Shown one piece after another: positions 1 to 12,378 of a DNA stretch of 64,000 nucleotides. The stretch is from NCBI GenBank assembly GCA_031472005.1, contig PZJY01000009.1, positions 2,480,001 through 2,544,000 of the forward strand, in the 5' to 3' direction. The notes under the pieces were generated by a model. The model had not been told where the DNA came from, did not search any database, and saw only the letters and a program-made list of their open reading frames with translations. Position 1 is the first letter of the stretch, and each line of letters begins with the position of its first letter. Source of the DNA: Tetracladium setigerum (lineage: Eukaryota > Ascomycota > Leotiomycetes > Helotiales). A program made the translations under genes and the position numbers.

Positions 1-1982
1 CCCGGAGTATTGTTCAAGAATGACTATCATAAAGTACATACTACTGGTGCTATGGTTGGCAAGATCCTGACTCCCCAGCAATATACCGTACATAAGAAAA
101 GGCAAGAAGCAGTTGGCATTGAAGCCAAAGGGTCGGCCCAGTTGGCCAGTGATGAAGCACTCGCTCGGGAACTCGCAGATGTAGAATCCGAAGATGAGCT
201 TGACGATCAAGCACCTCCGTCTGATGATGATGATGATGATGATGAAGATGACGACGACGACAAGCGTCTCGCCCAGGCTATTCATGCCAGTTTAAACGAC
301 GTTCCTGAACTACAGGACGACGACGACGAAGAAGATGAAGAAGATGAAGATCTTGCCCGAGCTATTCGGGAAAGTTTATTGGATGTTCCTGGTGGACAGG
401 ACAATGGCAATGAAGAGGAAGATGAACCTCGCCGCGTGCTCCGCACTCGAGAGCCAAAAGGAAAAGGTAAGGCGATAGCCATTAGTGATGATGAGGAAGC
501 AGATAGTGACGATGCACCCCGTCGTCGTCACTCCTCCCAAAAGCCAAAGGGAAAGGGGAAAGGAAAGGCCGTCAGTGATGACGAAGAAATCAATCCGGAC
601 GACCTGTCCGAGTCCGAATCCGATGATGAAGGATTTGACTACGGAGAGAGTGAAGATGAGGATGAATTCCAGGGCCCTCCCGAAGAGGCGGATGAATTCT
701 CTGAATGTGAAGATGCCATTGATGATGATGGTGCCATTCCAGAAGAAGACGAGGATACCTCGCAGAATGATGGCAACAGACCATCGCTTGCTACGTCTAC
801 TTTGCGTGGATGGTTGAACTCCTCAAGCGTATGTGTACCCCCGATTTGATTAAAATCAAGCAGGCCGATCGTGCTGTTTGCGGGTCAGTATACAAGCTCC
901 TTGTCACCAAGAAGGCAGCTGAGTTGTCTGATTTCTTCTTGTCCTGTTTGACTGCGGAAGGCAAGCGCCTCTTGAATAAAGGGGGTGCCATGACTCTCCA
1001 AGACATTCTCGCAATTAAGAATGATGGCAGCAAAGAGAAACGTGGCGCCATCTACATCAACGCGATATGTTCCCGCGACCGGGCAGAAGGCAAAGACCAA
1101 AGCGAGGCTGGATTATACGTTGGCTCCACCAAGGTCGCAAAAGAGCGCATCGATCGCCATTTGAGAAACATAAAAAACGGTGAAAGATCTGCCCATTATG
1201 ATTATGCTCGACGACCGGGTATGGCGTCGCACTTTAGAGTCATTGCGACGTTTCCGCCGAACGCGATCTCATCTCTCCGCATCCTACTAGAAGGACTCTT
1301 CATGGCATGGTTCAACACTTACGTGCGCGCTCCACGCCACAGATACAATCCACCTGTTACATATGATTGGACAGAAGCGTTGCGCAGGAACGCTGATAAT
1401 CTTCCCAGTCTGGACTTCTTTGGGACGAACAGATCCTGGTCACCATGGCAAGGCGTAGCCAGTGCCCCCTGGAAAGGCTGCAAATGCAATAACTGTGGAA
1501 AGCCTCTTGAACCAACACCTGGCAAGTCAACCCATAACCTTCGGACTACAAATCCGGATTCTACACTCGGGGATCGTAACTATCTGTGCAGAAATTGCTA
1601 TCGGTGGCGAATGAGACATGGTGTCCAGCGCCCCAAGAGCGCAGTAGAGCGCACTGAGATCGCCAAAGTTGGAGATGCTTGTCTTGGCTATGGGGACACA
1701 GCTTGCCCGTTTGGAGCAACATGGCAATTCGTACAACCGTCTGATCGAAAGAAAGGTAGGGCCAATGCGAAGCATACGCACTGGATCAAAGGCCGCTGCT
1801 TCAAATGCTACCGCTTCCAGAAAATACTCGATAAAGGAGGGAAACCAGCGCAAAGATACAGCAAAGGCAAAGTTGGTGACCCATGCCTCACATGCGGCAA
1901 GCCACTGGAGAAGAACAAGAATTGTAAAGGCCGATGCCTGTCTTGCCACCGCAAACACTCATACAAAAAGACTGGGAGGTAA
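1..1982 (+). CDS. UIM / GIY-YIG-like / GATA-like zinc-finger protein, 5'-partial
   Basis: Open from the left edge; the first in-frame ATG is at 52, but the frame is open upstream, so the 5' end may lie outside. Two overlapping reading frames (to 849, then from about 771 to 1982) form one protein if one C is missing from the C5 run at 838-842; an in-frame GT-AG intron at 829-863 would be only 35 nt. The N-terminal third is very acidic, with three ubiquitin-interacting-motif-like helices (DEALARELADVES, DKRLAQAIHASL, EDLARAIRESL) between Asp/Glu runs. The middle (about 1044-1240) has GAIYIN...GLYVGST followed by an Arg-containing helix, as in GIY-YIG nucleases. The C-terminal part has a CxxC...CxxC finger ending LCRNCYRWRMRHG, resembling GATA fingers, and two KVGD[AP]CL-type Cys motifs. 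A role in ubiquitin-linked DNA processing, or origin from a mobile element, is inference; I do not know a named family with this order. Confidence 0.6.
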
Positions 1983-2330
1983 GCCATTTTTCTGTGAGGG
2001 CATCCATATCCACCCCTATCCATGATCGAACGCATTTAGCCACCATCATCTTCAAGCGCGTTTGAGCTACTCGAAATATTATGCTATAAGTCTTGAAAAT
2101 CTCAGTAAGTTATCCATTTCAAACATCATTCCATCATAATTACCTTGACCAGTGACGATGTCCCACCTTCACGTGGTGCTGGTTGTTAGTAGCCTGTATG
2201 GGCAGGCGAACTAAGAGGATTTCATGCTTTTACGCAGAACCTTCTGTTGTCATTTGCAGCTTACGCTGAGTACTCTACCTCTGATCAGGTATTACTGATC
2301 GACCAGGTTCATTCAAGAGGTTTAAAGATG

Positions 2331-2400
2331 CAGAGCGAAGGGAGGGGGGAGAGAGGGAGAGAGCCAACGAGAGAGAGGGAAAGAGAGAGCACCAACAGAG
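2331..2400. repeat. purine-rich GA tract
   Basis: About 70 nt almost entirely of G and A, built from GAGAGA and GGGAGG units. It is simple-sequence DNA with no coding signal. Confidence 0.6.
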
Positions 2401-2780
2401 ACTTGATGATTTTCAGAGCTGCCAACCAGAGCAAGAGAGGTATGACACGCATTCCAGATGCCACGACTGAAGCTGACCTTATACAGATATCTCGACAGAC
2501 ACCTTGGCCAAAACTACCATCTCAGAATGCGAGTCGTTTGACAATCCAATCGACCATCATTGACGATCGCAAATCTGGCAATCCTGATATTTATTCAGCC
2601 AGAGCCCTCACAGCAGACACCTTTCATTTATGAAAGTCTTCTCTGCTAGAGATTCTGCTTTTCGGAGGCCACCAGCCTCAAGGTGCAGATGTTCTACTAC
2701 CGATGAATAAATCTCGCGATCACAATGCCTGCATCAGATTCCCGATCAAAAGGGCAGTCAATCCACCATTATCATTCACG

Positions 2781-3330
2781 TCTCTGTTGGAAATCAGCGC
2801 ATCACACAAAACGCTGGAGTCAGATGCAAGTCACCAGTCGAGAGAACAGCCAAATCTACTCGTCATCAAGTCTCTGTTGAAAATCAGCGCATCACACAAA
2901 ACGCTGGAGTCAGATGCAACTCACCAGTCGAGAGAATAGCCAAATCTACCCATCGTCAAGTCTCTGTTGGAAACCAGCACTTCACACAAAACGCTGGAGT
3001 CAGATGCAACTCACCAGTCGAGAGAACAGCCAAATCTACTCGTCATCAAGTCTCTGTTGAAAATCAGCATTTCACACAAAACGCTGGAGTCAGATGCAAG
3101 TCACCAGTCGAGAGAATAGCCAAACTCATCCAACATCAAGTCTCTGTTGGAAATCAGCATTTCACACAAAACGCTAGAGTCAGATGCAAGTCACCAGTCG
3201 AGAGAACAGCTAAACTCATCCAACATCAAGTCTCTGTTGGAAATCAGCAAATCGTCGGGTGCAACTCACCAGTTGAGAGAACAACCAAACTCATCCATCC
3301 AACGTCAAGTCTCTGCTAGAGGTCGTCATG
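2781..3330. repeat. 90-bp tandem minisatellite, about six copies
   Basis: The unit starting TCTCTGTTGGAAATCAGC recurs at 2781, 2871, 2961, 3051, 3141 and 3231, an exact 90-nt period, followed by a shortened copy near 3310. Copies differ at a few positions (GCGCATCA/GCATTTCA, CTACTCGTC/TCATCCAAC), and the last full copy carries a deletion. Because 90 is a multiple of three, frames stay open through several copies, giving repeated peptides such as SHKTLESDASHQSREQ. No ATG-led gene with introns is evident, so I treat it as a minisatellite and not as a repeat protein. Confidence 0.85.
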
Positions 3331-6300
3331 CCATGCAACATCGAACTACAATCGACTCCTCCACCGAGGGTACCAACACTTTCAACAAGCCTCCAAGCTC
3401 CGTTGTAAGGACTGTGTCACACATGATCAGAGCCAAAACCAAGTCGCTAGTTTTCGCCAATTGCTGAAACGAAAGCAAGGGGAAATCGCCCAGCAACTAT
3501 CACTTTGAGCTCGACAAAGGCAACACGTCGAAAGACAAAACCTCAATCAATCGCTGGATGGTGGATTGTAGAGCGGAAAGTGCACAGACTCGTTCGATTA
3601 TTGAATCTCGGTCCATCGTTCGCTCAATCCTACGGCGTAACAATATCCTCTCTCGTTCTCTACATATCGCTCACATCACCACCTCCGCTTGCTTGGGTGC
3701 CCAAGGAAAGCTCACCGGACTTCCAGCCTGTTAAATGGTTGCAAAGAAGGACGTATATACTTTGAACACTTGTACATAGTTCATTCTTCTTCTTTTTCCA
3801 TTTCTGGGTTGCATCCATGCATTGCAGGGAAAGGCATGGCACGATTTCAAAAGAGTTGGCCATTGATTGGTATATTTAGATTCAATGATAGAGTCATTTA
3901 ATCGCATCTCGAGTTCATAACGTACATCTCTTCTTTTCCGTGAGCCTAAATATCCAAGAGATACTGTTGGGTTCCTGGTGTTATAGTGTCTAAAGAGCAG
4001 TAAGATCGGTGGTGTGGATAGTGGTTATATACACTCAAAGGGGATGGGTCACGTGATGGCTTTCATGGTTCGGCTACCACCCTCCTATCAAAACGTAACA
4101 GAGCGTACCACCATTCCGATGCGTTACAGCGTCCGATCACTAACTACTAAATACTATTTGCAGCTAACGATTCATCTGGAGTGTTATTACAACAGGATCC
4201 CCCACCCGAACAGTTGTTCGCATACTCGACTAACGGTCACATGATCACATCTTCAGTTGACACATACGCCTCACACATCATGTCAGCCTTCATAAAAGCT
4301 CGATATAGTATCTACATCCTGTTTATATTGTAGTGCATGAAGCTCCAATGTATTTCGACCACTATAGCCCTGATCAAACAAATTCTGCGTAGTCAACACG
4401 AACATCATCCCTTGCTTGACTGTCAACAATCGACCGAAACAACTTATGATATTCGCGGTATGTTTTCTACGCCTCTGCTCCGGCCAGAACAATCTTGACT
4501 TTGAGGCACCAATCGGGTCTAGAATATGCATCAATTATTTTCGCGACAACGGCCATATCATGTTTATGCGAATTTGCTTCTTCGCATCACTGCACACCTA
4601 CCACCAGGAAGAATGAAGAACCCTGAATCGGATATTCAGCATTAATACTCATCCAGAATAACTCTGTAAACCGATTATAATGTTTGATTTTCATGTAATC
4701 GACATCAACTTCCAATCCACTCAGAAATCCCGAAGATCCTTCGAGTCGTCAAAATTCACGAACAATATCCAAGCATACCTGGAAATAGATAGAAGAGACA
4801 ACATAAACTGCAAAACACAACAATATCCACTCACAGAAACCAAATAACGTCTGTTCGGCAACAACATCCGCACGGCAATCGCATTTGCCAGATCCACCCC
4901 GCAAAATCAAAATGGTGTGCAGGACAGACGAAGTATCTCGACTCGCTTGGATCAAACGGCACTCTCATGAACACCACCCCACAACAACAACGATTCCCCG
5001 GAATAATTGAGACTCTTATGGAAATTTTCCAAGATTACAAGATCAGACAAAGGAGTGTACGAGCTTCACTTTATTTCCACCTACTGGAAGCCCATAATTC
5101 CCCGGATTTGCGGCGCTGTGATGCTGTGGGGTATCCAAGGCTGCACAACAACACTTAAAATCGACGACGACGTATCAGACGACTTACAAATAATGTGACT
5201 GGGGCGTGTTTCTTTGATTGGCGGGCATATAGAATGGATTCTTTTGATGAAGATTTGTTTTGAAAATTCTGCGAACAATGCCGTTCGGATATCTGTATAC
5301 AGGTAAGATGATCCAACTCGAAAGCTTGTTTGTTTGCTCTCTCCAAACCTTACCAGAGTTTTCCAACCTTTACCAACTAACTTCAGAAATACAAAGCGTA
5401 TATGGTATAGCCGTAAGTTCTGGATGGAATTACATCTAATTAAATATTTCGAACCTATGACTTTGCAGTGTATGGATGAAAGGAAAGAATGGGAGAGGTA
5501 AACTGATCACATGACTACAAGACTTATCCTTAGTACTGGACTGTTGCGAATTGTTGTGACTCTTGAAATGAAGAGTAGTAAGCGAACTTGAATCGCTTCT
5601 TCAATCAAAAGGAAAAGGCACAAAAGGCTTGAATAATCTACCAGAAACTTCTACGGTCGTTTCAAAGCCGCAGCTCGAAGCAAGGGTTCTAGAAATGGAC
5701 AAAGTCATCATTCGATTTCGCCCAGCACTCATCCGAGGAGACCGAGCACAACCATGTCCTAGAGGTCTATATCATCGGCCACTATTATTCCGAATCTATC
5801 GTCGTTACATTACCACAATAAATCAAGATTCAGGAGGTCCCAAATCATCAGCGCAAAAGAAGCCAATCAATCAAGCATGATCTTCCCCTGTCATCGTGAA
5901 AAGTTACACCGCAGACTCGTAATACGATCTCATCATCGGTAAGCTGCCTAAAATCAAAGGATTGAGTGTGTCCCTGCATGCTGACCAGGATTCTTACTGG
6001 AGCGAAGCGAGTTACGATTGAAGTATTATGTATCCTTGAAATTAAATTTCCAAGCCTCAACTTTCGCCGCTCAATCTTACCACTCCACAATGGAAAAGAC
6101 GACAAAGCTCTTAATTGCCAGTTTTATGGACAGGGTTTATTCCAACCCCCTGTATTAATCTGAAACATTTGGCTCACACGGTGACCACCCCAGCGGCTCT
6201 CGATTAAATCTTTTTTTGGTCAAAGTTTCGAAACAGGGGACCTGAATTGGGTATCTCTTGGCCGATGCGTCGACTTCACAAATCTCCGTTGGTGATGATT

Positions 6301-6954
6301 TGACTTGACTTGCGGAGACAGAAAGCGGAAACGTCCACAAAGAACCAAAGGGGTTTCCCAATACTCGCATGTTGACCCAAATCTGGAGATTTCCGCTACG
6401 AACTAAAAACGAATTCGAAAAGGGGCAAAAACGAAGTCCAAGCATAACGCTTCAGCTGGAAGACGCCAGGCGGCCAGAGATAGAGTGACAGCAATCTGAC
6501 TGAACTTTAACAAAGGAAGGCATAACGAACGCCAAAAACAAGCCTTAAGCCTTGAAGCAAGGTTTAAAATCTTAGATGAACTTGTAAAGTGTAAACAAAA
6601 TGACAACCGCATCCTTCAAACCGGAGCAGTTTCAGCCCTTCGCTAATCGAGTCGTGGAATCAATCCGACAGCAGCTCGGAAACATCCGGTTTTCGATGGA
6701 GTCAAATGTTTCAAAACCATGTGTTTGAATCGATTGGGTGAATAGTCGATGCACTGGGGAGCTTCCATTTGGAAGCTTGTCAGAGCACTTTATTCTTTAC
6801 TGGCCAAGACCATGCCAAGGTATAGAAATCTGGTTGTGCAATTTCTCGAGAGTTGAAGGACTCGTCAGAATGGAGTGCACGCCTCGTGTTGGATTTGTCG
6901 AAAATAGCGAGCCTCAACGCCTTGGCTTCGGAGTCTTCGGTGCAAGAGCTTCAG

Positions 6955-7127
6955 AATGTATAAGAGGAAGAGGTTGCACTTTCAATTGATTCTTTTTCTT
7001 TCCTCATTATCATTTTCATTACATTACATTCTTTCCACCTTCTTTTCTTGTTTTGCACAGTCAAACATTACATTCTCTCATAACTTTCACTCTTTTCAAA
7101 ACCCAAAATCACAATCTTTCGATCAAA
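6955..7127 (+). promoter_or_regulatory. core promoter and leader of PL1 pectate lyase
   Basis: A TATA-like GTATAAGAG lies at about 6957-6965. A long pyrimidine-rich tract follows (about 6985-7060), as is common just upstream of transcription starts of well-expressed fungal genes. The A-rich context TCAAAATG precedes the start codon. Confidence 0.4.
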
Positions 7128-8180
7128 ATGAAGTTCCAAATTCTTTCCGCACTTGTTGGCGCCCTCTCTGTTTCCGCTGCTCCCCTTGAGAAACGGTATG
7201 TTTACCTTGTACACCTTAACCAAAAGACAATACTAACTTCTCAATCAGTGCTGGCACACTCATCGGATACGGCGCCGGAACCACTGGAGGTGCAGGAGGT
7301 AAATCAACCACTGTCACTACTTGCGCAGCTTTGATTGCAGCTGTCAAGGGCACCGAGGCCAAGATCATCCGTCTCGAGACCGTCCTCTCCGGCTGTGGCA
7401 TCATCGATGTTGGATCCAACACATCCATCCTTGGAAAGGGAGCTGTGTCTGGTATCAAGGACAGTGGATTCCGAGTGAAGAAGGGCGAGAACGTCATCTT
7501 CCAGAACTTGAAGTTGGGCCCTGCCCCAAAGAAGGGTGATGTTCTCGCCATTGACCGAACCACCAAGGTTTGGGTTGATCACTGCGAGTTCATCTCCGCA
7601 GGATTGAGCGTTGGAAAGGATGACTACGATGGTAAGCTCTCTGATGCAGAAAAGTTGTACTTGGTTACTGACTCGACATTCAGGATTGTTGGACATCACC
7701 CACGCCAGTGACTTCATCACCGTCTCATGGACCAAGTTCCACGATCACCACAAGGGATCTCTCATCGGACACTCCGACAACAACGCTAAGGAGGATACCG
7801 GAAAGCTCCACGTCACCTACCACCACAACTACTTCACCAACGTCGGATCCCGTCTCCCATCCGTCCGTTTCGGAACTGCCCACGTCTTCAACTCCCTCTA
7901 CGAGAACGACCCTGTTTCCGGTATCAACAGCCGAATGGGTGCTCAAGTTCTCGTCGAGAACAACGTTTTCTCCAACGTACCAAGGGCCATGATCACCAAC
8001 CTTGACTCCAAGCTTGAGGGTACCATCTGCGAGAGCGGAAACGTCCTCTCTGGTACCTCCACCAAGGTCATCACCAAGACCTGCTCCCTCAAGATCCCAT
8101 ACTCCTACACTCTCGAGGCCGCCTCCGCCGTCGCCAAGAGCGTCGGTGCCGGTGTTGGTGTTGGAAAGATCGCCCCATAA
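7128..8180 (+). CDS. secreted pectate lyase, PL1 family
   Basis: Exons 7128-7195, 7249-7631 and 7684-8180; both introns are GT-AG (53 and 52 nt); 315 aa. The start gives a clear signal peptide (MKFQILSALVGALSVSAAP) with a Lys-Arg pro-site. The mature protein shows the PL1 parallel beta-helix signatures: VWVDHCEF, then DGLLDITHASDFITVSW with Ca2+-binding acids, the HDHHKGSLIGHSD stretch, and the catalytic Arg region RLPSVRFG. It cleaves de-esterified pectin by beta-elimination outside the cell. Length and order are normal for fungal PL1 enzymes; all key residues are present and there is no frameshift. A PL3 pectate lyase lies 4.2 kb downstream on the same strand. Pectin lyase is an alternative within PL1, but the Asp-rich Ca2+ site favours pectate lyase. 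Confidence 0.95.
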
Positions 8181-8613
8181 ATGATGAATGGGCGAGAAGG
8201 TTGGAGAGTCGAATCGAGAGAATGAAAGTCCTAGCAATAGGCAAGCTGGTTTCAAAGCTCCCGTCTAGTTTTCGGGAGACGTCCTGGTGATTAGACGAGA
8301 GTTTTGGAATCGGCTGAGAGAAATGGCTGCTGCTTCTTGTATATAACTTATGCTGCATTTTGATATTGCGCAGTAAATAATAAGCAAAGATCTTGGAATC
8401 TTCAAACAAAACGTCCATGTTCCCTCCTTGCACGTGCAATCAAATGACAATTCAAAAGCGTAACGGCATCTAGGATCAAGCCTAAAAGTTCAAATCTATT
8501 ATATTCTTCAACGTCTACTACATGTTTCATTGGGTATGAAAAAGAAAACACAACATACTCGCTGATCCTAGCATTGGTTCGAAAGTCTTTCTCACGAACG
8601 TCTATAGCTCTAT
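8181..8613. other. convergent 3' intergenic region
   Basis: Between the stop of the PL1 gene and the stop of the minus-strand SLC4 gene. It must hold both 3' UTRs. AT-rich patches such as GCAGTAAATAATAAGC (about 8371-8386) could serve 3'-end formation; nothing else is seen. Confidence 0.5.
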
Positions 8614-10858
8614 TTAAACCAAGCTTCCTCCAACCACTCCTTCTACCCTCTCATGGTTCTTCAACGCGTCCTCCTCGTCCTCCGGACACCCCTCCTTACA
8701 AGCCCACCCATCTACCAATCTCAACGTCTCCCTGTCCCAAATTTTGTTCATAACACACAACCTCACCGGAATCAACGCGATAATCACCACCGGAAACGCT
8801 GGTGCTGCAACCGTTAATGTGATATAGAAGATAATCCCAGTCATCACAATCTGAACGACCGTGAAACCATGAATCCCCCAGTAGTTTCTCACGCCTTTTG
8901 GGAGTGGAGGCAGTTCAGACGGGGGGTCAGGAGGTAAAAGAACCGATAGAGAATTGGATTTACTGCCAGGGACTGTTCGCCCATGAAGAGAAAGAGACCG
9001 GCAAGGACAGATGTGGGCGTGAGGCCGAGGAGACGTTGAAATGGAGGTGATGTGAAGATGAGGATTCCAGAGGCTTGGAGAAAGGGTGACCAGCGTTGCT
9101 CGTAGACTTCCTGTTTTTCCAGAATCTCAACCCTCTGCTCGCCTGTATCGGGATCTGTGGTCGTACTCTCGACTTTGACCGTATGGAGCAGAGATTCAGA
9201 GTGAAGCGGTGCTTGGGGAGCAGACCATTCGCGGGTGGGATACCAAGAATGCCACACAATGCGGTAGTGGTTCCGAGAAGCATGATATCCCATGCAAATC
9301 CGCCTGGTTTTTTGGTGCCGTAGCGATCAATGGTGCAAATGATACTACTGATCTCGTGATCAAAGTAAAACAGAACCGTGATGATTGCTCCGGGTATCAT
9401 GGAAAGAAAAATCCAGGGTACCTCTAGCTTCCAGAATTCAACAAAGAAAACCGTTCTCTCAGGACTGCTTGGACGAAAAGATGTTTGCACTGCAAGTGTT
9501 TGCTTGTCCAAGTCGGCTAATTCCCCAATGTGTGGCATTGCAATAAACAAGATGATTGAGATGGCGGCTGCGTATTCTTGAAGTCCTAATCGAATGTATC
9601 GGTGAAATAGCGGTTTCCACGATTGAGCCGTAGAGAGACCTACAGCTACCAGGAAAGTGCCAATGGCACCGATGACTGAGTAGAGGAAAGAAGCCAGAGA
9701 CACGGCAGCATGATTTCGCTCTAGTTCTTGAACCGCTTTATGAAAATAGATGACGCTGTTGAGAAGAGAGAAGATATCGGCACTAAAGTTGGTCACGTAT
9801 TGCATGGTCCAATCATGAGCGTTGAAGACAGCAAGTAAGTAGTGCATCCATCCTGCGTGAATGAGAGACCATGCCATGACCTGTAAAAAGTCTACCTGTT
9901 CATCTGTTAGCAACCGTAGATCATCAGTGCGGAACGGAAGTGGTGGTTGATATCTAGAAAGAACGTACGTGAAATGAGTGAGTACATAGTTCATATATGT
10001 TCTCAGCTAGCACCGCAAATGGGCCAGTAACTCCCAGAATAGTCAGAGGCTGAATGGAAAATCTGTTGTGGTCAGTCACTTTCCCAATAATGGCAGCGAG
10101 AAGTGCGTGCCAGATTCCCTCATAGAGTAGACCTTCAGTCTCAAAGATTGGACCCCAACATGAGAACTGCGAGAAATGCACCAAATGATGGAAAGAGCAT
10201 GATTTATTATTTCTCTTGTTCCTTACTTTTGAGTAGTTCTTTTCAGCGCTCCACTCGAAGATTTAAGCGGAACAAAGAGACGGCTGTTTCTTGCCGATTT
10301 CGATATGTACTGAGCAGGATCGGGGATCTTGATCTGGAAACTTCAAACTTACAACGAAAATATAATCCCACACAATCCCGTACTGAAGACAATCTCGATC
10401 GTCCCCCAACTTTTCCCAGTCCTCACATACAGATCGCTCGCAAATGTGATACCCGGCAAAATATTCGTAAAAAAGACATAAACCGCACTGGCGAAAACGA
10501 GTTGATTGAACGTGGTCCAGTCGCTCAGATATCTCTTGCGAATGTTTCTCACATCCTCTTTCAGTAGTCTGAATGGTCGCAATTTCCCTTTTGTTGCAAA
10601 TAGTGGCTTGATCTTCCGCCGAAATTGGCGCTTATTCTTGGGTTTGTCGGACAAGTAGGTGGCACTGGTATCAAGAATCAAGTCCTTCTCGAAATTGATG
10701 GGAGGTGTGGTCGACGAATCTTGTTTTGGAGTTTTCGATGTGTTGTCCATTTCCGCAACTCCAATGTCAAGGGAACTTCTCGATATACCATTGGTGGTAG
10801 AAGCATAGCTGCTATTGATGCCATTTTCTGGTGATGAGGGGTGGTCTAATTTGGCCAT
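8614..10858 (-). CDS. SLC4/Bor1-type anion (bicarbonate/borate) transporter
   Basis: Exons 10353-10858, 9969-10062 and 8614-9895. Introns are 10063-10352 (290 nt, long for this window) and 9896-9968. The protein of about 627 aa has a Ser/Thr-rich cytoplasmic N-terminus and then the HCO3-transporter core: LLPGITFASDLY, SIQPLTILGVTGPF, MAWSLIHAGWMHYLLA, FDHEISSIICTIDRYG, GILGIPPANGLLP and VLAGLFLFMGEQSL. The start is the first in-frame ATG (10858). Two one-base deletions break exon 3, at G4 9215-9218 (just after GIPPANGLLP) and at G6 8921-8926 (just after FYLLTP). One G added to each restores continuous conserved sequence and a length divisible by three. Fungal members export or exchange borate/bicarbonate at plasma or vacuolar membranes; the substrate here is not shown by sequence. 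Confidence 0.9.
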
Positions 10859-12378
10859 CCTTGGTAAGATATACGAGCTTCTCAAGGAAAATCCGTCGTC
10901 AACAGTGGAGATACATGATAAATGATCCTTTTAACAACTGAAGAACGAAGGACAGAAAGACATGAATAGAAAATTAAAGCCATTCGGGTATTGACGAGTA
11001 CATCTTCGTTGTTCTTCCACGTGGGAAGCCAGCAAGTGAGCTAAGAAAATCGACGTCATTGCCCAGAGCCTTGGTTTTTCCCAAAGGAAAGATAACTTCA
11101 GTATTCTTCCCTCCGACCCTGAATTCAACTTATCTCTTGAAGGCACAGTTGAGGATATACTTCCTCACCTTCTGGACGGGTTTCTGAGCTCGAATCATAA
11201 TCCAAGAACAAGGATCTTGGGTTGGGGCTCGTTGCTTGGCATGGTATCTCCCCGTATGATGGAAACGTTTCGTTCTCAGCCGGTTCGGCAGGTTTACTCT
11301 CCCAACAACTTCATCATTTTCGGCAAGGCGAACATGTTTTCATCGACTGTTTGATGAGCAAAATTTTCACAACTCAGTCCTTGATTAATGCTAGTAATTC
11401 TAGCGGCGGAGAGGAGCTCGTTGCTTCGAATTTCCGGGATTCAACCAGCGTCGCGATACAAATTACCTTCTACCGTCGTCAAATATCGAGAGCTTTGTAT
11501 ATCAACGACATCAAAGTGCTTTTGGCCTGCAATTTGATGACTTCGCGCAAATTCTTTTCGTTTGTCTGCTTTCTTCACTTCAATGTCAGCCGCAACTCCC
11601 CTGGCATGAACACGTTTCAGCGCAAGTGAGTGTCAAAAGTCATGGACTTGAGCAGAAATTTCATACTCTTTACTCTCTCTGCTTGGGTACCTAGTAGTTC
11701 CTATCAAGTACTTATTTCAAGGTCAAAAGCATGAAATGAGAGCTTGTCGTGTGCCCTCCGTTCTAGTGTGTAAATTGTGCTTGTAATATGCTTGAAGTAG
11801 CGGATGAATTCACACCACATGGTTTCTTTCATTTATTCTCGGCAGGAGCCTTGTCGCTAGTGACGACACTTCCTAAATTCTTTGTAGGCTCTGAAAGGCA
11901 ACAATACTACAGTACCAAATTTTGAACTTTGAATGTGCAATGGATGTGTCTCTCGATATTAAAAAGTGGTCGAATGATCAGTTTACCCAGAGATATTTCC
12001 ACCACTCAAGTCTCAAGATGTCAAACAGCATAGAAACGGTGCAACTCCGCGCTTAGATACACTTTCTCCGCATTTCACCCGCATTTCAACTTTCCAATGG
12101 AAGTCAGCAACCATTGGCCTTTCATTAGCAGCCTCTCCAAAACTTCGTTTTTTCTCACTGCAGGTCCATATTGTTATACTTGGCTGGTGACTTAAAGTTT
12201 GAGATGTAACACTCCCCATCTAGGTGGCAAGTATGGTCGGTAAAACTTTTTCCATTGCATGTCAATATGTACTTTGTCTTGGATTATCAAAACGGTACTT
12301 AATGAGGTCGATTGGCGTACTTTCCGCTATCTATCACAGGCATATCTCCCTTTTATTCTACTTTCAAAAGTCGCAACA
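10859..12378. other. divergent promoter interval
   Basis: Lies between the 5' ends of the SLC4 gene (minus) and the PL3 gene (plus). No coding region is recognised. The open frame at 11222-11629 has no domain and no sensible splice context. Confidence 0.5.

Larger units (their letters stand above)
1983..7127. other. gene-poor 5.1-kb interval
   Basis: Only short frames without recognisable domains. The stretch holds a purine-rich tract (2331-2400) and a 90-bp minisatellite (2781-3330), annotated separately. The part nearest 7127 is the promoter of the PL1 pectate lyase. I see no transposase or reverse transcriptase motifs and no long terminal repeats. Confidence 0.5.

Noticed and set aside
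282..482. Minus-strand poly-Ser open frame
   Set aside because: It is the shadow of GAT/GAC/GAA repeats in the acidic arm of the first gene.
2247..2633. 128-codon plus-strand frame as a gene
   Set aside because: It runs through the GA tract, has no homology signals and no promoter or intron context.
7725..8255. 176-codon minus-strand frame opposite the PL1 gene
   Set aside because: It is antisense to a well-supported exon and Val/Gly-rich, as expected from codon bias on the other strand.
9954..10184. Coding-like frame between exons 1 and 2 of the SLC4 gene
   Set aside because: Splicing 10353 to 10062 joins conserved FSL-FSIQPLTILG directly, so the additional residues upstream are read-through of a 290-nt intron.
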